Shown piece after piece: positions 32,662 through 42,859 of a stretch of 64,000 nucleotides of DNA. Every line of letters begins with the position of its first letter. The stretch's first letter is position 1. The notes beneath the pieces are model-generated. The model was given only the letters and a program-made list of their open reading frames with translations. It did not search any database and had not been told where the DNA came from. The DNA is from an uncultured Clostridia bacterium (GTDB lineage: Bacteria; Bacillota; Clostridia; TANB77; CAG-508), in NCBI GenBank assembly GCA_934167965.1, contig CAKPMJ010000005.1:124001-188000 (forward strand). The letters are read 5' to 3'. A program made the translations under genes and the position numbers.

Positions 32662-35600
32662 ATGAAAATTACTGGAAAAAGAATCATTCAAAAGGTAGTG
32701 GCAATTTTTATAATTATGATGATGACATTATCTGATTTTGCAATTGTAGGAATAAGTGCAATTAGTTATGCAATAGATATAGTTGCAACCAATAGTGATA
32801 ATGTCGAATTTTCTGCATATTTTATAAATGCAAATAAGGATAAAGTAACAAATATAGAAAGTAATATAGATGCAAAAGACCTAAAGATGTATGTAGAAAT
32901 AGCTGTAAAACAAGAAGGATATTTAAATGGACAGATAACATTAGAAAATTCTAGTTTTAACCTAAAAAAGGAAAACTCAAGTGAGTTTGTAAAACAGATA
33001 GAAGGAAATACAGTAACATTAAATAAAATTAATGCTAATAATACAGCTGTTATAGAACTTGGAGTAGAATATAATAATTCAGAAAAAATATCAGTAGCAT
33101 CATTAAATCAAGAAAGTACAGTTAAATTAACAGGAACTTATGTAAGTAGTAAGAAAGATAAAAGTATTACAGGAGAAACAAAACTTAGAGTTGATTGGAA
33201 ATCTAGTGATGAAACAAAGCTAGAAATGACGACTAAAATTTTAACAAATTCTATTCATAAAGTTAATGATGTTAATAAAAAAATTGTACAAGTTTTAGTA
33301 GATAGTAAATTGGCCAATAACTCATATCCAGTAAAAACTACAGATATCGAACTTAATGTACCAGATGGAGTAGAAGAAGTGAGAGTACATGCTAGAAAAA
33401 CTGATGCAACAAGTAGTGATATAGATTTCGGAACAGGAAATTATGACTATAATACTGAAAATAAAGTTTTAAAGATAAACCTTTCTAACAAAGAAGCAAA
33501 TGGATTAGTTAATTGGAAGAAAAATGCTGCAGATACAATAGTAATAACATACTTATATGATGAAAAAGTTGATTTATCAGGAAAAGAATTAACTGTCAAA
33601 GATGTAATAAATACATTTGATAATAGACAATTGGATTCTAATACAAAACTTGTATTAGATGAAGAAAGAAATGGAGTTATTACAGTTGATACTGATAACA
33701 ATGAAAATTCAATATACAAAGGAAAAATCTATACAGGAGAAGACAGGGAATATAAGACAATTACAGTTATGAATGTAGATTATGCAAATGTTGTAGATGA
33801 AGTTGAATTAAGTGAAGATATACCTGTTTATCTAGATAATAAAGATAATTTAGCAGATGCAAATGTACAATATGTTCAAAGTAAGATAAAGAAATCAGAG
33901 TTTGAAAAAATATTTGGAGAAAATGGAACACTAGAGGTTCTAAATCAAGAAGGAAATACAATAATATCAATAAATAAAGAAAGTCAAACAGATGGAAATG
34001 GTTATATAAATATATATTATGCTATAGGTGTAAAATCTATAAAAGTTAAGACTAGTAAACCGGTTAGTGAAGGTGTTCTAAATATAGAACATACAAAGAA
34101 ACTAACAGATTCTAAATTATCAAGAGAAGAAATTAGAAAAGTGACAGGGTTAAAACAAAGTGTTGAAGCTAGATTTAAAGAAACTAATTCAAATATTCAT
34201 ACAAATAAAATGTCAAACACTATGAATTTAAAAGAAACAACATCAGCAGCTTCAATTAAACTAAATAAACAAAAATTATCTACAATTACTGAGAATAAAA
34301 ATATAGAAATAGTAGCAACATTAGAGACAAATGATGAAAGTAAGGATTTATATAAAAATCCAAAAATTAATATTGTTTTTCCAAAGGAAATAACAAACTT
34401 AAATGTTCAAATAACAGATGTATATATGAATGGACTAAAAATAGCAAACAAAAGTCAAACTAAAAATAGTAATGGAAATATAGTACTAGAAATAGAACTT
34501 AGTGGTGAACAGAAAAAGTATAATAGTGATTTAGTAAATGTAGAAATACATTTATATGGAAGTATTGTAATAAATAAAAATACTCCAACTAAAGATACAA
34601 AAATTGAAATGAACTACACAAATGAAAATGGGAAAGAAGATTCATACAAAGTATCAACAGGAGTAACATTAGAATCTCAATATGGATTAATGTTATATAA
34701 CAAGATGGAAGGATTCAATTCTAAAGGAGATATATTAGAAACTGTTGATGACACGAAGACAGAAGCAAAATTAAATAATGGAAAAGAAAATGTAACTTCA
34801 AAAGTTACAACGACATTAATTAATAATTATAATAAAGAATTGAAGAACATTGAAATAATAGGAAAATTACCATCAAAAATAGATGATAATACCTTCAATA
34901 CTGAAATATCAAATCTAAATGTTGAAAATAAAGGGGCTGATATTTACTATAATACAGATATAAATGCAAGCTCTAGCGATAAATCTTGGAATAAGGATAG
35001 TAAAAATGCTAAAGCATATAAGATAATAATATCTAGTATAGAATCTGGGGAAGTAGTGAAAATAACTTATAATTTAGGATTTGAAAATAATATAGCATTA
35101 AATAAGACAGGAACATTAACAACTACAGTTAATGCAGATTATGGAGAAAGTAAGATAGCTAGATCATCAAATATCGTTTTATCAACAGAAGAAGGAGATT
35201 CTACTGAAGATTTAACAGGAAAAGATGAAAAAATAGCTGAAGGTTTAGTAGCTAACATATCTGCAATCTCTGGAAATAAAGAGTTAAAAGACGGAGATAG
35301 CATATATGAAGGAGAAACAATAAAATATATTGTAAAAATAAAAAATGATTCTGATAAAAATTACAATAATATAAATATTAAAGCTACACAAACAAATGGT
35401 AAATTATTTGATTTAATAGATACAGAAGTAACTAACATACCTTTATATGGAGACAAAACAGCAATAGAGCATTACTGGGGAGTAAAGGATACAAATATAA
35501 AAGAATTTAATTCTTTAAATATTGAAAGCGGAAAAACAGTTACTGTAGAATATCAGATGGTAGCTCAAAAAGGAGAAACTACTTATAGTGAACTAAATAT

Positions 35601-37896
35601 AATGTCAACTGATAATTCTTTGAATAAAAATATAACTACAATAAAAAATAAAATAAAAAATGCAAAATTAAAATTAATGTTTACTCCTGGACTTTCAGAA
35701 GAATGTTATTGGACATCTGAAACAGTTCAACAATCAAATTTAGATATAACTAATATAACAGACCAAGAGATAAAAAATATAGAAGTACAAATATCTTTAT
35801 CAAAAGAATTTGATTGTGATAAATATGATAACTATATAGAATGGAATTCGGATGTACAAGCAACTATTTTGAGTAAAACTAAGATGGCATCAGGAAAAGC
35901 AATTATAAAATTAAAGATTGAATCAATAGCAGCAGGTAAAACTGCAGAAATATATGTTAAACCATATATTTCAAGATTTAACGGTGAAAAAGAAAGTGTA
36001 GAATTATCTGCAAAAGCAATTATGGAAAACGAAGAGTATACATCAAATAACATTATAAGAAATGTAAAACAATCGAGACATAATATATCAATAAGTCAAT
36101 CGACTAAAGTAAATGAAAATATAGTTAATAAAGATACAAAGTTAAATGATGGAGATAAAGTAGAGTTTGATATATCTATAAAAAATAATGACAAAGAAAA
36201 TGTTGGTCTAAATGTATCAGATGTTATTTCAGATGGATTAACTGTTCAAAAAATAACATTAACAAAAGATGGTAAAGACATAGACATTACTGGAAAATAC
36301 AATAATAAAACTTTATCGTATACTACAGAATTGAGCTCTAAAGGGGAAATAAAAATCAATATTATTGCAAAAGTTGAGACAATTTATTTAATAGATAAAG
36401 AACACAAAATAAGTAATAAGGTGGAGGTAAAAGATTTATCAGTAGTAATAAATGATTCAAACATTGTAACTTTAGATGTAAACGTTAAAAAGATAGATGA
36501 CAGGAAGCTAAATGTAACAGTAATACAAGATTCAGCGACTAAAAATAAAAGTATAGTAAAAGATGGGGATAATGTAGAATTTGCTATTAAATTAAAAAAT
36601 ACATCTGATTTTGATAGAAAGATAAATATATATGATTATTTAAGTAGTGCAATAAAAGAAATAAAAGTATATATTGGAAATGAAGATGTTACAAAAAAAT
36701 ACCTATCGGATAATGATGTGGCAATAGAAAATTATGTATTAAAAGCAAATGAAGAGAAAGAAATAAAAATACAAGGGGTTATTCATTTAGAAAAATATAC
36801 AGAAAGTAGCATAACGAATCAGATAATAGTTAAATCTTCTTTAGGAGACATAAAATCTAATACTATAACTTATTATACATCTCAAGATGGAAAAGACAAT
36901 GATAACAAGACAGATGATGATAAGGAAAAATATACAGTTAGTGGTATAGCTTGGGTTGATGCTAATGAAAATGGAAAGAAAGATGACGGTGAAGAATTAT
37001 TAAAAGATATACCAGTTAAAGCTATAGATTTGGAAACAAACAAAATTGTAGATACAACTGTCACAACTGCAGAGGATGGAAAATACAGTTTAACATTACA
37101 TAGTGGAAAATATATTATAATATTTATGTATAATAATGAAAATTATTATATTACTAAATATAAAGCTAAAAAAGTAAGCGAGGAGTTAAATTCAGATGCA
37201 GTATCTAAAGAGTTAACAATAGACAATAATAAAGTGACAGTTGGTGCAACTGATATAATTGATTTATATTCTAATAAAGAAAATATAAACTTAGGGTTAA
37301 TCTTTAGAACTAAATTTGACTTAAAAATAGAAAAAATGGTTACAAAGATGGTTATAAGCAATAAGAAAGGAACAGAGACACATTACTTTGATAATTCTAA
37401 GCTTGCAAAAGTGGAAATAGCAGCTAAATATTTAAGTGGTTCAACTGTTTTAGTTGAATATAAAATAAAAGTAACTAATAATGGTGATATAGATGGCTAT
37501 GTTAAAAATATAGTAGATTATATGCCAAGTGATATGACATTTAGTTCAAATGTAAATAAAGATTGGTATCAAACAGGAAAGAACTTATATAATGAAAGCA
37601 TTGCAGACAAAAAATTAGCACCAGGAGAATCAACAGAAGTTACATTAGTTTTAACAAAATCAATGACAGATTCTAATACAGGATTAGTCAACAATACGGC
37701 AGAAATAAAATCTTCTTATAATGTAAAGAGTTCTTCTGATGCGAATAAAGAAAACAATAAAGATTCTGCAGATGTAGCAATAAGTGTAAAAACAGGTGCA
37801 GCAATAAGACTAGTACTGTTAACAATAACATTTACTGTTGCTATAGCAGGAGCAGCATATTATGTAACAAAGAAATATATTAACAAAAAAATTTAA
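32662..37896 (+). CDS. Giant membrane-anchored surface protein A1 (SdrD B-like and DUF11-like domains)
   Basis: A 1744-residue protein. The signal peptide is about 1-38. A very long Thr/Lys/Asn-rich beta-strand region of repeated DUF11-like units follows, with recurring phrases such as VVKITYNLGF, TVEYQMVAQK and GDKVEFDISIKNND. One SdrD B-like (Cna-B fold) module starts at about 1423 (TVSGIAWVDANENGKKDDGE). A final DUF11-like domain (about 1555-1700) has VEYKIKVTNNGDIDGYVKNI. A C-terminal membrane helix (about 1712-1736) ends in a basic tail; there is no LPXTG. It is paralogous to A2 (42860) along its whole length. B1 follows at 17 nt, so they form a two-gene operon. Likely a stalk or adhesin; partner unknown. 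Confidence 0.85.
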   Translation: MKITGKRIIQKVVAIFIIMMMTLSDFAIVGISAISYAIDIVATNSDNVEFSAYFINANKDKVTNIESNIDAKDLKMYVEIAVKQEGYLNGQITLENSSFNLKKENSSEFVKQIEGNTVTLNKINANNTAVIELGVEYNNSEKISVASLNQESTVKLTGTYVSSKKDKSITGETKLRVDWKSSDETKLEMTTKILTNSIHKVNDVNKKIVQVLVDSKLANNSYPVKTTDIELNVPDGVEEVRVHARKTDATSSDIDFGTGNYDYNTENKVLKINLSNKEANGLVNWKKNAADTIVITYLYDEKVDLSGKELTVKDVINTFDNRQLDSNTKLVLDEERNGVITVDTDNNENSIYKGKIYTGEDREYKTITVMNVDYANVVDEVELSEDIPVYLDNKDNLADANVQYVQSKIKKSEFEKIFGENGTLEVLNQEGNTIISINKESQTDGNGYINIYYAIGVKSIKVKTSKPVSEGVLNIEHTKKLTDSKLSREEIRKVTGLKQSVEARFKETNSNIHTNKMSNTMNLKETTSAASIKLNKQKLSTITENKNIEIVATLETNDESKDLYKNPKINIVFPKEITNLNVQITDVYMNGLKIANKSQTKNSNGNIVLEIELSGEQKKYNSDLVNVEIHLYGSIVINKNTPTKDTKIEMNYTNENGKEDSYKVSTGVTLESQYGLMLYNKMEGFNSKGDILETVDDTKTEAKLNNGKENVTSKVTTTLINNYNKELKNIEIIGKLPSKIDDNTFNTEISNLNVENKGADIYYNTDINASSSDKSWNKDSKNAKAYKIIISSIESGEVVKITYNLGFENNIALNKTGTLTTTVNADYGESKIARSSNIVLSTEEGDSTEDLTGKDEKIAEGLVANISAISGNKELKDGDSIYEGETIKYIVKIKNDSDKNYNNINIKATQTNGKLFDLIDTEVTNIPLYGDKTAIEHYWGVKDTNIKEFNSLNIESGKTVTVEYQMVAQKGETTYSELNIMSTDNSLNKNITTIKNKIKNAKLKLMFTPGLSEECYWTSETVQQSNLDITNITDQEIKNIEVQISLSKEFDCDKYDNYIEWNSDVQATILSKTKMASGKAIIKLKIESIAAGKTAEIYVKPYISRFNGEKESVELSAKAIMENEEYTSNNIIRNVKQSRHNISISQSTKVNENIVNKDTKLNDGDKVEFDISIKNNDKENVGLNVSDVISDGLTVQKITLTKDGKDIDITGKYNNKTLSYTTELSSKGEIKINIIAKVETIYLIDKEHKISNKVEVKDLSVVINDSNIVTLDVNVKKIDDRKLNVTVIQDSATKNKSIVKDGDNVEFAIKLKNTSDFDRKINIYDYLSSAIKEIKVYIGNEDVTKKYLSDNDVAIENYVLKANEEKEIKIQGVIHLEKYTESSITNQIIVKSSLGDIKSNTITYYTSQDGKDNDNKTDDDKEKYTVSGIAWVDANENGKKDDGEELLKDIPVKAIDLETNKIVDTTVTTAEDGKYSLTLHSGKYIIIFMYNNENYYITKYKAKKVSEELNSDAVSKELTIDNNKVTVGATDIIDLYSNKENINLGLIFRTKFDLKIEKMVTKMVISNKKGTETHYFDNSKLAKVEIAAKYLSGSTVLVEYKIKVTNNGDIDGYVKNIVDYMPSDMTFSSNVNKDWYQTGKNLYNESIADKKLAPGESTEVTLVLTKSMTDSNTGLVNNTAEIKSSYNVKSSSDANKENNKDSADVAISVKTGAAIRLVLLTITFTVAIAGAAYYVTKKYINKKI

Positions 37897-37913
37897 AAGA
37901 AAGGAGAAATGTA

Positions 37914-39896
37914 ATGAGTACGAAGAATAAAGTTGCTATAGTATTAACAATTTTAGTAATGATACTATTTGGAATTACAATTAATCAATTAGCATATGAT
38001 TTAGGAAGTTTTAACTTAAATGATTTAGCATATAAGGCAGCAACAGATTCAAATGGGTTTATGAATACACCTGTTGGCGATTGGGCTAATAAGAGTATAT
38101 CTATGGGAAATCCAGATGAAGCAGTATATTATAAATCTGGTATATGTATGTACCATAGATCAAGTACTATTCCTGGATCAGGATATGTAATTAAGGATAT
38201 CCTAGATTTTAAATTTGATGGTCAAGGCATTAAATTAGAAAGAAATGGAAACAGTATAGGAATAAATTCATATACAGGAGCTCTTGCTAAAGAATTATAT
38301 AAAGCATATTCTTCAACTAGTAGCATAAGTAGTAAAGATTATTCTACTACTGCTAAAAATAAAGTTACATATGCATTTTTGCTAGCAGCAAATAATGGTG
38401 GAATTCAGGCAAGCGAAGATTTTTATAAAAATCAAGCTAATGTTTCAATTGGATCAATGACATATAATGATATAGATACTAATTATGGATATGTGGCATC
38501 AAGCTTTAGCGGGATAACTAAACAATCTGCAGATTCATCTATAACTGTTCAACATGAAAATGCTTCTGCAAGTGGGTATACAATGATAGGTCCATTTAAT
38601 GTAACTTTTGCAGGAAGTGGAATAGATAGTATAAAAATTAACTCAGATCGTAAAGATTTTAAAGACGGAAATGGTGGACAAATTTATTATAGTACATATT
38701 ATAAAGACTTGAACAATGTCGAAGAAGGAATAGCAAATGGTGGATGGAGTAATCAGTTATCTAACATACCATCAGGAGTTGAATTTTATATTGTGGTATC
38801 TGATAAATATGAAGAGTTTAATAAAGGAAATAATTTAAATGTTACAATATACCAACAAAGTATAGAAGCATATAGAGCAAGATTGGTATTGGCAAGTAAT
38901 CCAAAAGTACATGGACAAAACATAGGATTTTTCGCAGCTGAATCACAAAATTATACTGGAGAGCAAACATTTTATATAACTAAAAAAGAGCCTGTAAGTT
39001 TAACAGTAGTAAAATCAGGTAAAAATGGCAATAAATTAGCTAATGTAAACTTCTTTTTAACAAATGATGCAGGAGCATTTGCTCATTGGGGAAGCAAAGA
39101 AGACCAAAATGGTGTGACAGTATATTCTAATATAACATTTAAAGATTGGGCAGATGATGAAACAAGGGTATTTACAACTGGTACATCAGGAAAGTTTATA
39201 GTAAAAGATATAGATGCCTCATATACGTATGCATTGCAAGAAACATATAATGCAAATAGTGGGTATTCAGTTATTGATATAAAAAATGCAACATTAAGTA
39301 ATGGAAATCCAGTAAATATAGAAAGTACAGATTCTAACAATAAAATCAGGAATGTAGTAAGAAATATAAAACTAACAACTCAAAATGATACTTTAGAAGT
39401 AATAGATAGAGAAGATGAGGAGCCTGAAGATTTTAATATTAACATCAAGAAGGTTAGATTAGGTACATCAAGTGCAGTGCAAAATGCTATATTTAAAATA
39501 AAAGTTAGAGGACATGGATGGTTAGCTAAAAATAATAGCGGATATGATTATGATGCAGATTTTGAAGATGCTGAAGAGTGGAAAACACCAAAATCAGGAA
39601 CTATTTCAATTCAAGGATTAAATGCAGGTTATAAATATGAAATTTATGAGACATATTCACCATATACTTTATCAAAACAACCTGGACATGCAACAGTAAC
39701 AATTGGTAAAAATAAAACAAAATTAACTAATGATGACTACTATTCTGTAGATGGTTCAAATAATAAAAAAGTATTATACTGTGGTGTAGTATCATACAAA
39801 AATGATGGATCTTATATTACAGTAACAGTAACAAACTATTCTCCTGGTGGAGGACGGAGGTGGCGGCGGAAGCAGCTCCAAATATCTATACATTAA
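37914..39896 (+). CDS. Surface protein B1, N-terminal part (frame broken by +1 shift)
   Basis: A 660-codon frame. Signal peptide about 1-27, then a domain with Cys78 (SGICMYH) alike in place to Cys96 of B2. Two SpaA/Cna-B-like modules start near 361 (LTVVKSGKNGNKLANVNFFL) and 506 (INIKKVRLGTSSAVQNAIF). The frame ends in a Gly-rich linker: after SPGGG it reads RRWRRKQLQISIH and stop. Removing one base (such as C39855) restores Gly-Gly-Gly-Gly-Gly-Ser-Ser-Ser and fuses it to the next frame, giving about 1562 residues, close to the intact paralogue B2 (1573). As it stands the product would be secreted without its membrane anchor. Sequencing error, mutation and switching are all possible. Confidence 0.75.
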   Translation: MSTKNKVAIVLTILVMILFGITINQLAYDLGSFNLNDLAYKAATDSNGFMNTPVGDWANKSISMGNPDEAVYYKSGICMYHRSSTIPGSGYVIKDILDFKFDGQGIKLERNGNSIGINSYTGALAKELYKAYSSTSSISSKDYSTTAKNKVTYAFLLAANNGGIQASEDFYKNQANVSIGSMTYNDIDTNYGYVASSFSGITKQSADSSITVQHENASASGYTMIGPFNVTFAGSGIDSIKINSDRKDFKDGNGGQIYYSTYYKDLNNVEEGIANGGWSNQLSNIPSGVEFYIVVSDKYEEFNKGNNLNVTIYQQSIEAYRARLVLASNPKVHGQNIGFFAAESQNYTGEQTFYITKKEPVSLTVVKSGKNGNKLANVNFFLTNDAGAFAHWGSKEDQNGVTVYSNITFKDWADDETRVFTTGTSGKFIVKDIDASYTYALQETYNANSGYSVIDIKNATLSNGNPVNIESTDSNNKIRNVVRNIKLTTQNDTLEVIDREDEEPEDFNINIKKVRLGTSSAVQNAIFKIKVRGHGWLAKNNSGYDYDADFEDAEEWKTPKSGTISIQGLNAGYKYEIYETYSPYTLSKQPGHATVTIGKNKTKLTNDDYYSVDGSNNKKVLYCGVVSYKNDGSYITVTVTNYSPGGGRRWRRKQLQISIH

Positions 39897-42603
39897 TGGA
39901 AAGATATGGATAGATAAACCTCTAGGAAAACAAGATGAATATAATGATTTATATGATCAAAATGGAGAAAATTTATATTCGAGGGAAGTAAAGGTATCAT
40001 TAATAGATTCAAATGGAAGAACTATAAGTACAACAACTAAAAATGGATCATATTCAATAAATACAGGAATCAAGATAACATCATCTACTTCTAAAGAATC
40101 AATAGCAAATAACTTAAAAGGCTATTATTTGAAGTTCGATTATGAGACAGGATATTCAGAAAAGGTAAATGGAAAAGATGTAAGATATATAGTATCTTTA
40201 GTAAATCCAAATCTTGATAAAGAAAATGGTTCAAAAGCATTGATAAAAGACAATAAATTAGGGGAAGCATATATATATAATTTATCAGACTATGTAGATA
40301 AGTTCTACAGTTATCAAAACTTAAGCAATATGCATATGGGACTAAAATTAATAAAAGAGGATGATTATAGAATAGAACAAGATGTAGCATATGTAAAAGT
40401 TGTTATGAATGGATATACATATACATATAACTATAGAGGAACAGGAAAAACTGAAAATACTGCAGCACCAACTGTTAAATTTGGAAATGGTAAAGTTGGA
40501 TATGAAAGAACTATATATCCTTCAGATATTGCATATAACAATAAGGTAAGCGAATCATTACAAATATATGTTGTCTATAGAATAAACATTATGAATGATA
40601 ACAGAGTAAACTATGGAAAGAAAAAATCAGAAACTACAAGTACAGTTTCATATGTTGAAGTAGGATTAAAAGATACAGAATTATACAATAAATATGATAC
40701 AAATAGATATGAAATAGAAAACAACTATGATTCTAACAAATATGATGGAGACTTTAAAAATTGGAAATCTGATGGTACAGGAAAAGTAAAATATGTAGGA
40801 AATAAACTTGATGAATTAGTTACATATGGTCAACCTAGAACAGTCTATATCCAATTTAAAGTAACTGGAAAAGCATTAAATGATTTATTAAATAATAAGG
40901 AAACAACTGAGGATAAACCTACGACAGCAACAACAACTGCATATCATGAATATTGGTCAGCAGGATATGAGTGGAAGTATAAAAACGGAAAATGGGAACA
41001 TGAGCTTGTATTTTCAGATAATAAAACACCTTCTGTAACTCAAAGCGCATCAGCTAACTATTTAGGATTTAATATTGGAACAGAAAGAACAATAACAGGA
41101 AAGGTATTTGAAGATAAAAATATTTATACTAATGGAGAAGTATTAGGAAATGGTATGTATGATAAAGAAGAACAGACTGTAAAAAATGTAAGAGTTGATT
41201 TATTTGCAGAAAATGGAACAACAATTGCAAAGACATATAGTAGTAAAGACAATTATGTAGAAAAAGATGCGACAACTGTCAGCAACAATGATGGTACATA
41301 CTCATTTGTAGGTGTAACTCCAGGTAAATATATTGTAAGATTTACTTATGGTGATGGAACACAAGTATTATGCAATTTAGATGGAACAGAATATAAAGAA
41401 ACAAATACAAAGATTACATTAGATAAGTATAAGTCAACAATAGTTACAGATACTGCTGCAATGAAAGCATTAGGATATGAAAGCAGTAGTAAAAATGAGG
41501 AATGGTATAAGAATGTAAAATCAATTAATTACTCAGTAGCCACAGATAATTTGGATCAAAGGGCTGAATATAATGCAAATAAAACAAGAACGAATATAGA
41601 AGCAAATACAGCATTAATGAGTGTAAGTGTAGAAAATACCAAAGAAGATTATGTAACAATAACAAAATCTGATAATGGTACTAAGGAAACCATATTTGGA
41701 ATGAATTTAGGTATTATAGAAATTCCTGAAATTTCATTAGCATTTGATAAAGTTGTAAACAATGTTCAAATAACTAATGCACAAGGAAATATAATAGCTG
41801 ATGGAAATCCAGCTACACAAAATATGAAGGTAGTCAATGATTTAGATAAAAGTAAACACTTAGTAGATGGAAGTACTTATGTTAAATCAGAAATTGCAGA
41901 AAATGAGTTATATGGTTCTACATTAAGATTAACTTATGCTGTAACTGTTCAAAATAATTCAGATATAAATTACTATGAAAAAAATATTGATAAAAATAAC
42001 AAGTATTATGGATATTATTACAAATTTGGAGTTAGCGATATAAATGGTATATCTACTGAAGAGACTATAACTGTAGATACAGTACTTGATTGCTTAGATC
42101 CATCAATACAATATGAAGCAGTAGATGAAAAACATAAGGTAGATGTGGCAGATATCTCAAGTAACCAAGATGCTATAAATAAAATGCAAGGAAAAACAAA
42201 TTTAACATATACAACAGTATATGATATCAAGAATTGGAAACCATTATATTCAACTAAATATACAGATAATGGTGGACATAATAAAGAAGATACTCAAGAT
42301 ACAGCAACATTACAAGCAGCAAGATTGTTATCAGCACAAGATAGTGATTTGAGTGTATCAAATGTAGCACAAGTTACAAAAATGCATGTTACAGATACAC
42401 CTAGTCTTATAGAAACAATAGATTCATCAGAACATTACTTCAGTATGCCAAACCCAACGGAAGAGGTATATGTAACAGTTACACCACCAACAGGAAAAGA
42501 TAAATTAGTAAATGTAATTTACGGAGTAACAAGTGCTATTGCATTGGTAATACTATCTGTAGGTATTGTAGTTATAAAAAAAGGTTTCATAGATAAGAAA
42601 TAA
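39847..42603 (+). CDS. Surface protein B1, C-terminal part (frameshifted remainder)
   Basis: A 918-codon frame, +1 relative to the preceding one and overlapping it by 50 nt. It has no convincing Shine-Dalgarno; the GTG at 39847 is only the first available start inside the Gly linker. It holds the B-type C-terminal half: an SdrD B-like module at the start (YINGKIWIDKPLGKQDEYND), a long middle domain with DIAYNNKVSESLQIYVVYRI, another SdrD B module near 415 (ITGKVFEDKNIYTNGEVLGN), a conserved stretch NAQGNIIADGNPATQ, and a C-terminal membrane helix (about 888-912) with basic tail. Every part has its match in B2. Best read as the second half of one gene. A terminator follows. Confidence 0.75.
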   Translation: MEDGGGGGSSSKYLYINGKIWIDKPLGKQDEYNDLYDQNGENLYSREVKVSLIDSNGRTISTTTKNGSYSINTGIKITSSTSKESIANNLKGYYLKFDYETGYSEKVNGKDVRYIVSLVNPNLDKENGSKALIKDNKLGEAYIYNLSDYVDKFYSYQNLSNMHMGLKLIKEDDYRIEQDVAYVKVVMNGYTYTYNYRGTGKTENTAAPTVKFGNGKVGYERTIYPSDIAYNNKVSESLQIYVVYRINIMNDNRVNYGKKKSETTSTVSYVEVGLKDTELYNKYDTNRYEIENNYDSNKYDGDFKNWKSDGTGKVKYVGNKLDELVTYGQPRTVYIQFKVTGKALNDLLNNKETTEDKPTTATTTAYHEYWSAGYEWKYKNGKWEHELVFSDNKTPSVTQSASANYLGFNIGTERTITGKVFEDKNIYTNGEVLGNGMYDKEEQTVKNVRVDLFAENGTTIAKTYSSKDNYVEKDATTVSNNDGTYSFVGVTPGKYIVRFTYGDGTQVLCNLDGTEYKETNTKITLDKYKSTIVTDTAAMKALGYESSSKNEEWYKNVKSINYSVATDNLDQRAEYNANKTRTNIEANTALMSVSVENTKEDYVTITKSDNGTKETIFGMNLGIIEIPEISLAFDKVVNNVQITNAQGNIIADGNPATQNMKVVNDLDKSKHLVDGSTYVKSEIAENELYGSTLRLTYAVTVQNNSDINYYEKNIDKNNKYYGYYYKFGVSDINGISTEETITVDTVLDCLDPSIQYEAVDEKHKVDVADISSNQDAINKMQGKTNLTYTTVYDIKNWKPLYSTKYTDNGGHNKEDTQDTATLQAARLLSAQDSDLSVSNVAQVTKMHVTDTPSLIETIDSSEHYFSMPNPTEEVYVTVTPPTGKDKLVNVIYGVTSAIALVILSVGIVVIKKGFIDKK

Positions 42604-42604
42604 A

Positions 42605-42636
42605 AATAATGGGAGTTAAACTCCCATTATTTTTTT
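42605..42636 (+). terminator. Terminator of the A1-B1 operon
   Basis: An 11-bp perfect stem (42605-42615 with 42621-42631) followed by TTTTTT. Confidence 0.85.
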
Positions 42637-42716
42637 GCCTATTTCCTTACGGATATATTGAGTTTAGGCAATTTTTAATAGAAAATCAATAAAAATTGTA
42701 ATTAAATTGTAACAAA

Positions 42717-42756
42717 AATGTAAATTAAATGCCTTGAAATGGCTTCCGTAAAGGCA
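42717..42756 (+). promoter_or_regulatory. Conserved operator-like block upstream of surface gene A2
   Basis: Second copy of the block at 32518: AATGTAAATTAAATG (42717-42731) and TTCCGTAAAGGCA (42744-42756) at the same spacing, again ending 36 nt before the -35. Confidence 0.6.
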
Positions 42757-42792
42757 TTTGAAACAAATCAATGTAACAAAAATAAACCATAC

Positions 42793-42821
42793 TTGACCTG
42801 ATTTATTAATGATTTTATAAT
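42793..42821 (+). promoter_or_regulatory. Promoter of surface gene A2
   Basis: TTGACC (42793-42798), 17-nt spacer, TATAAT (42816-42821). Confidence 0.7.
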
Positions 42822-42859
42822 AAACTTAGAGAACATATATTAAGTAAGGAGGAACATCT

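Noticed and set aside
37914..42603. Programmed ribosomal frameshift joining the two B1 frames
   Set aside because: No classic slippery heptamer is present and the paralogue B2 is a single frame; the rare CGG and AGG codons alone are weak evidence.
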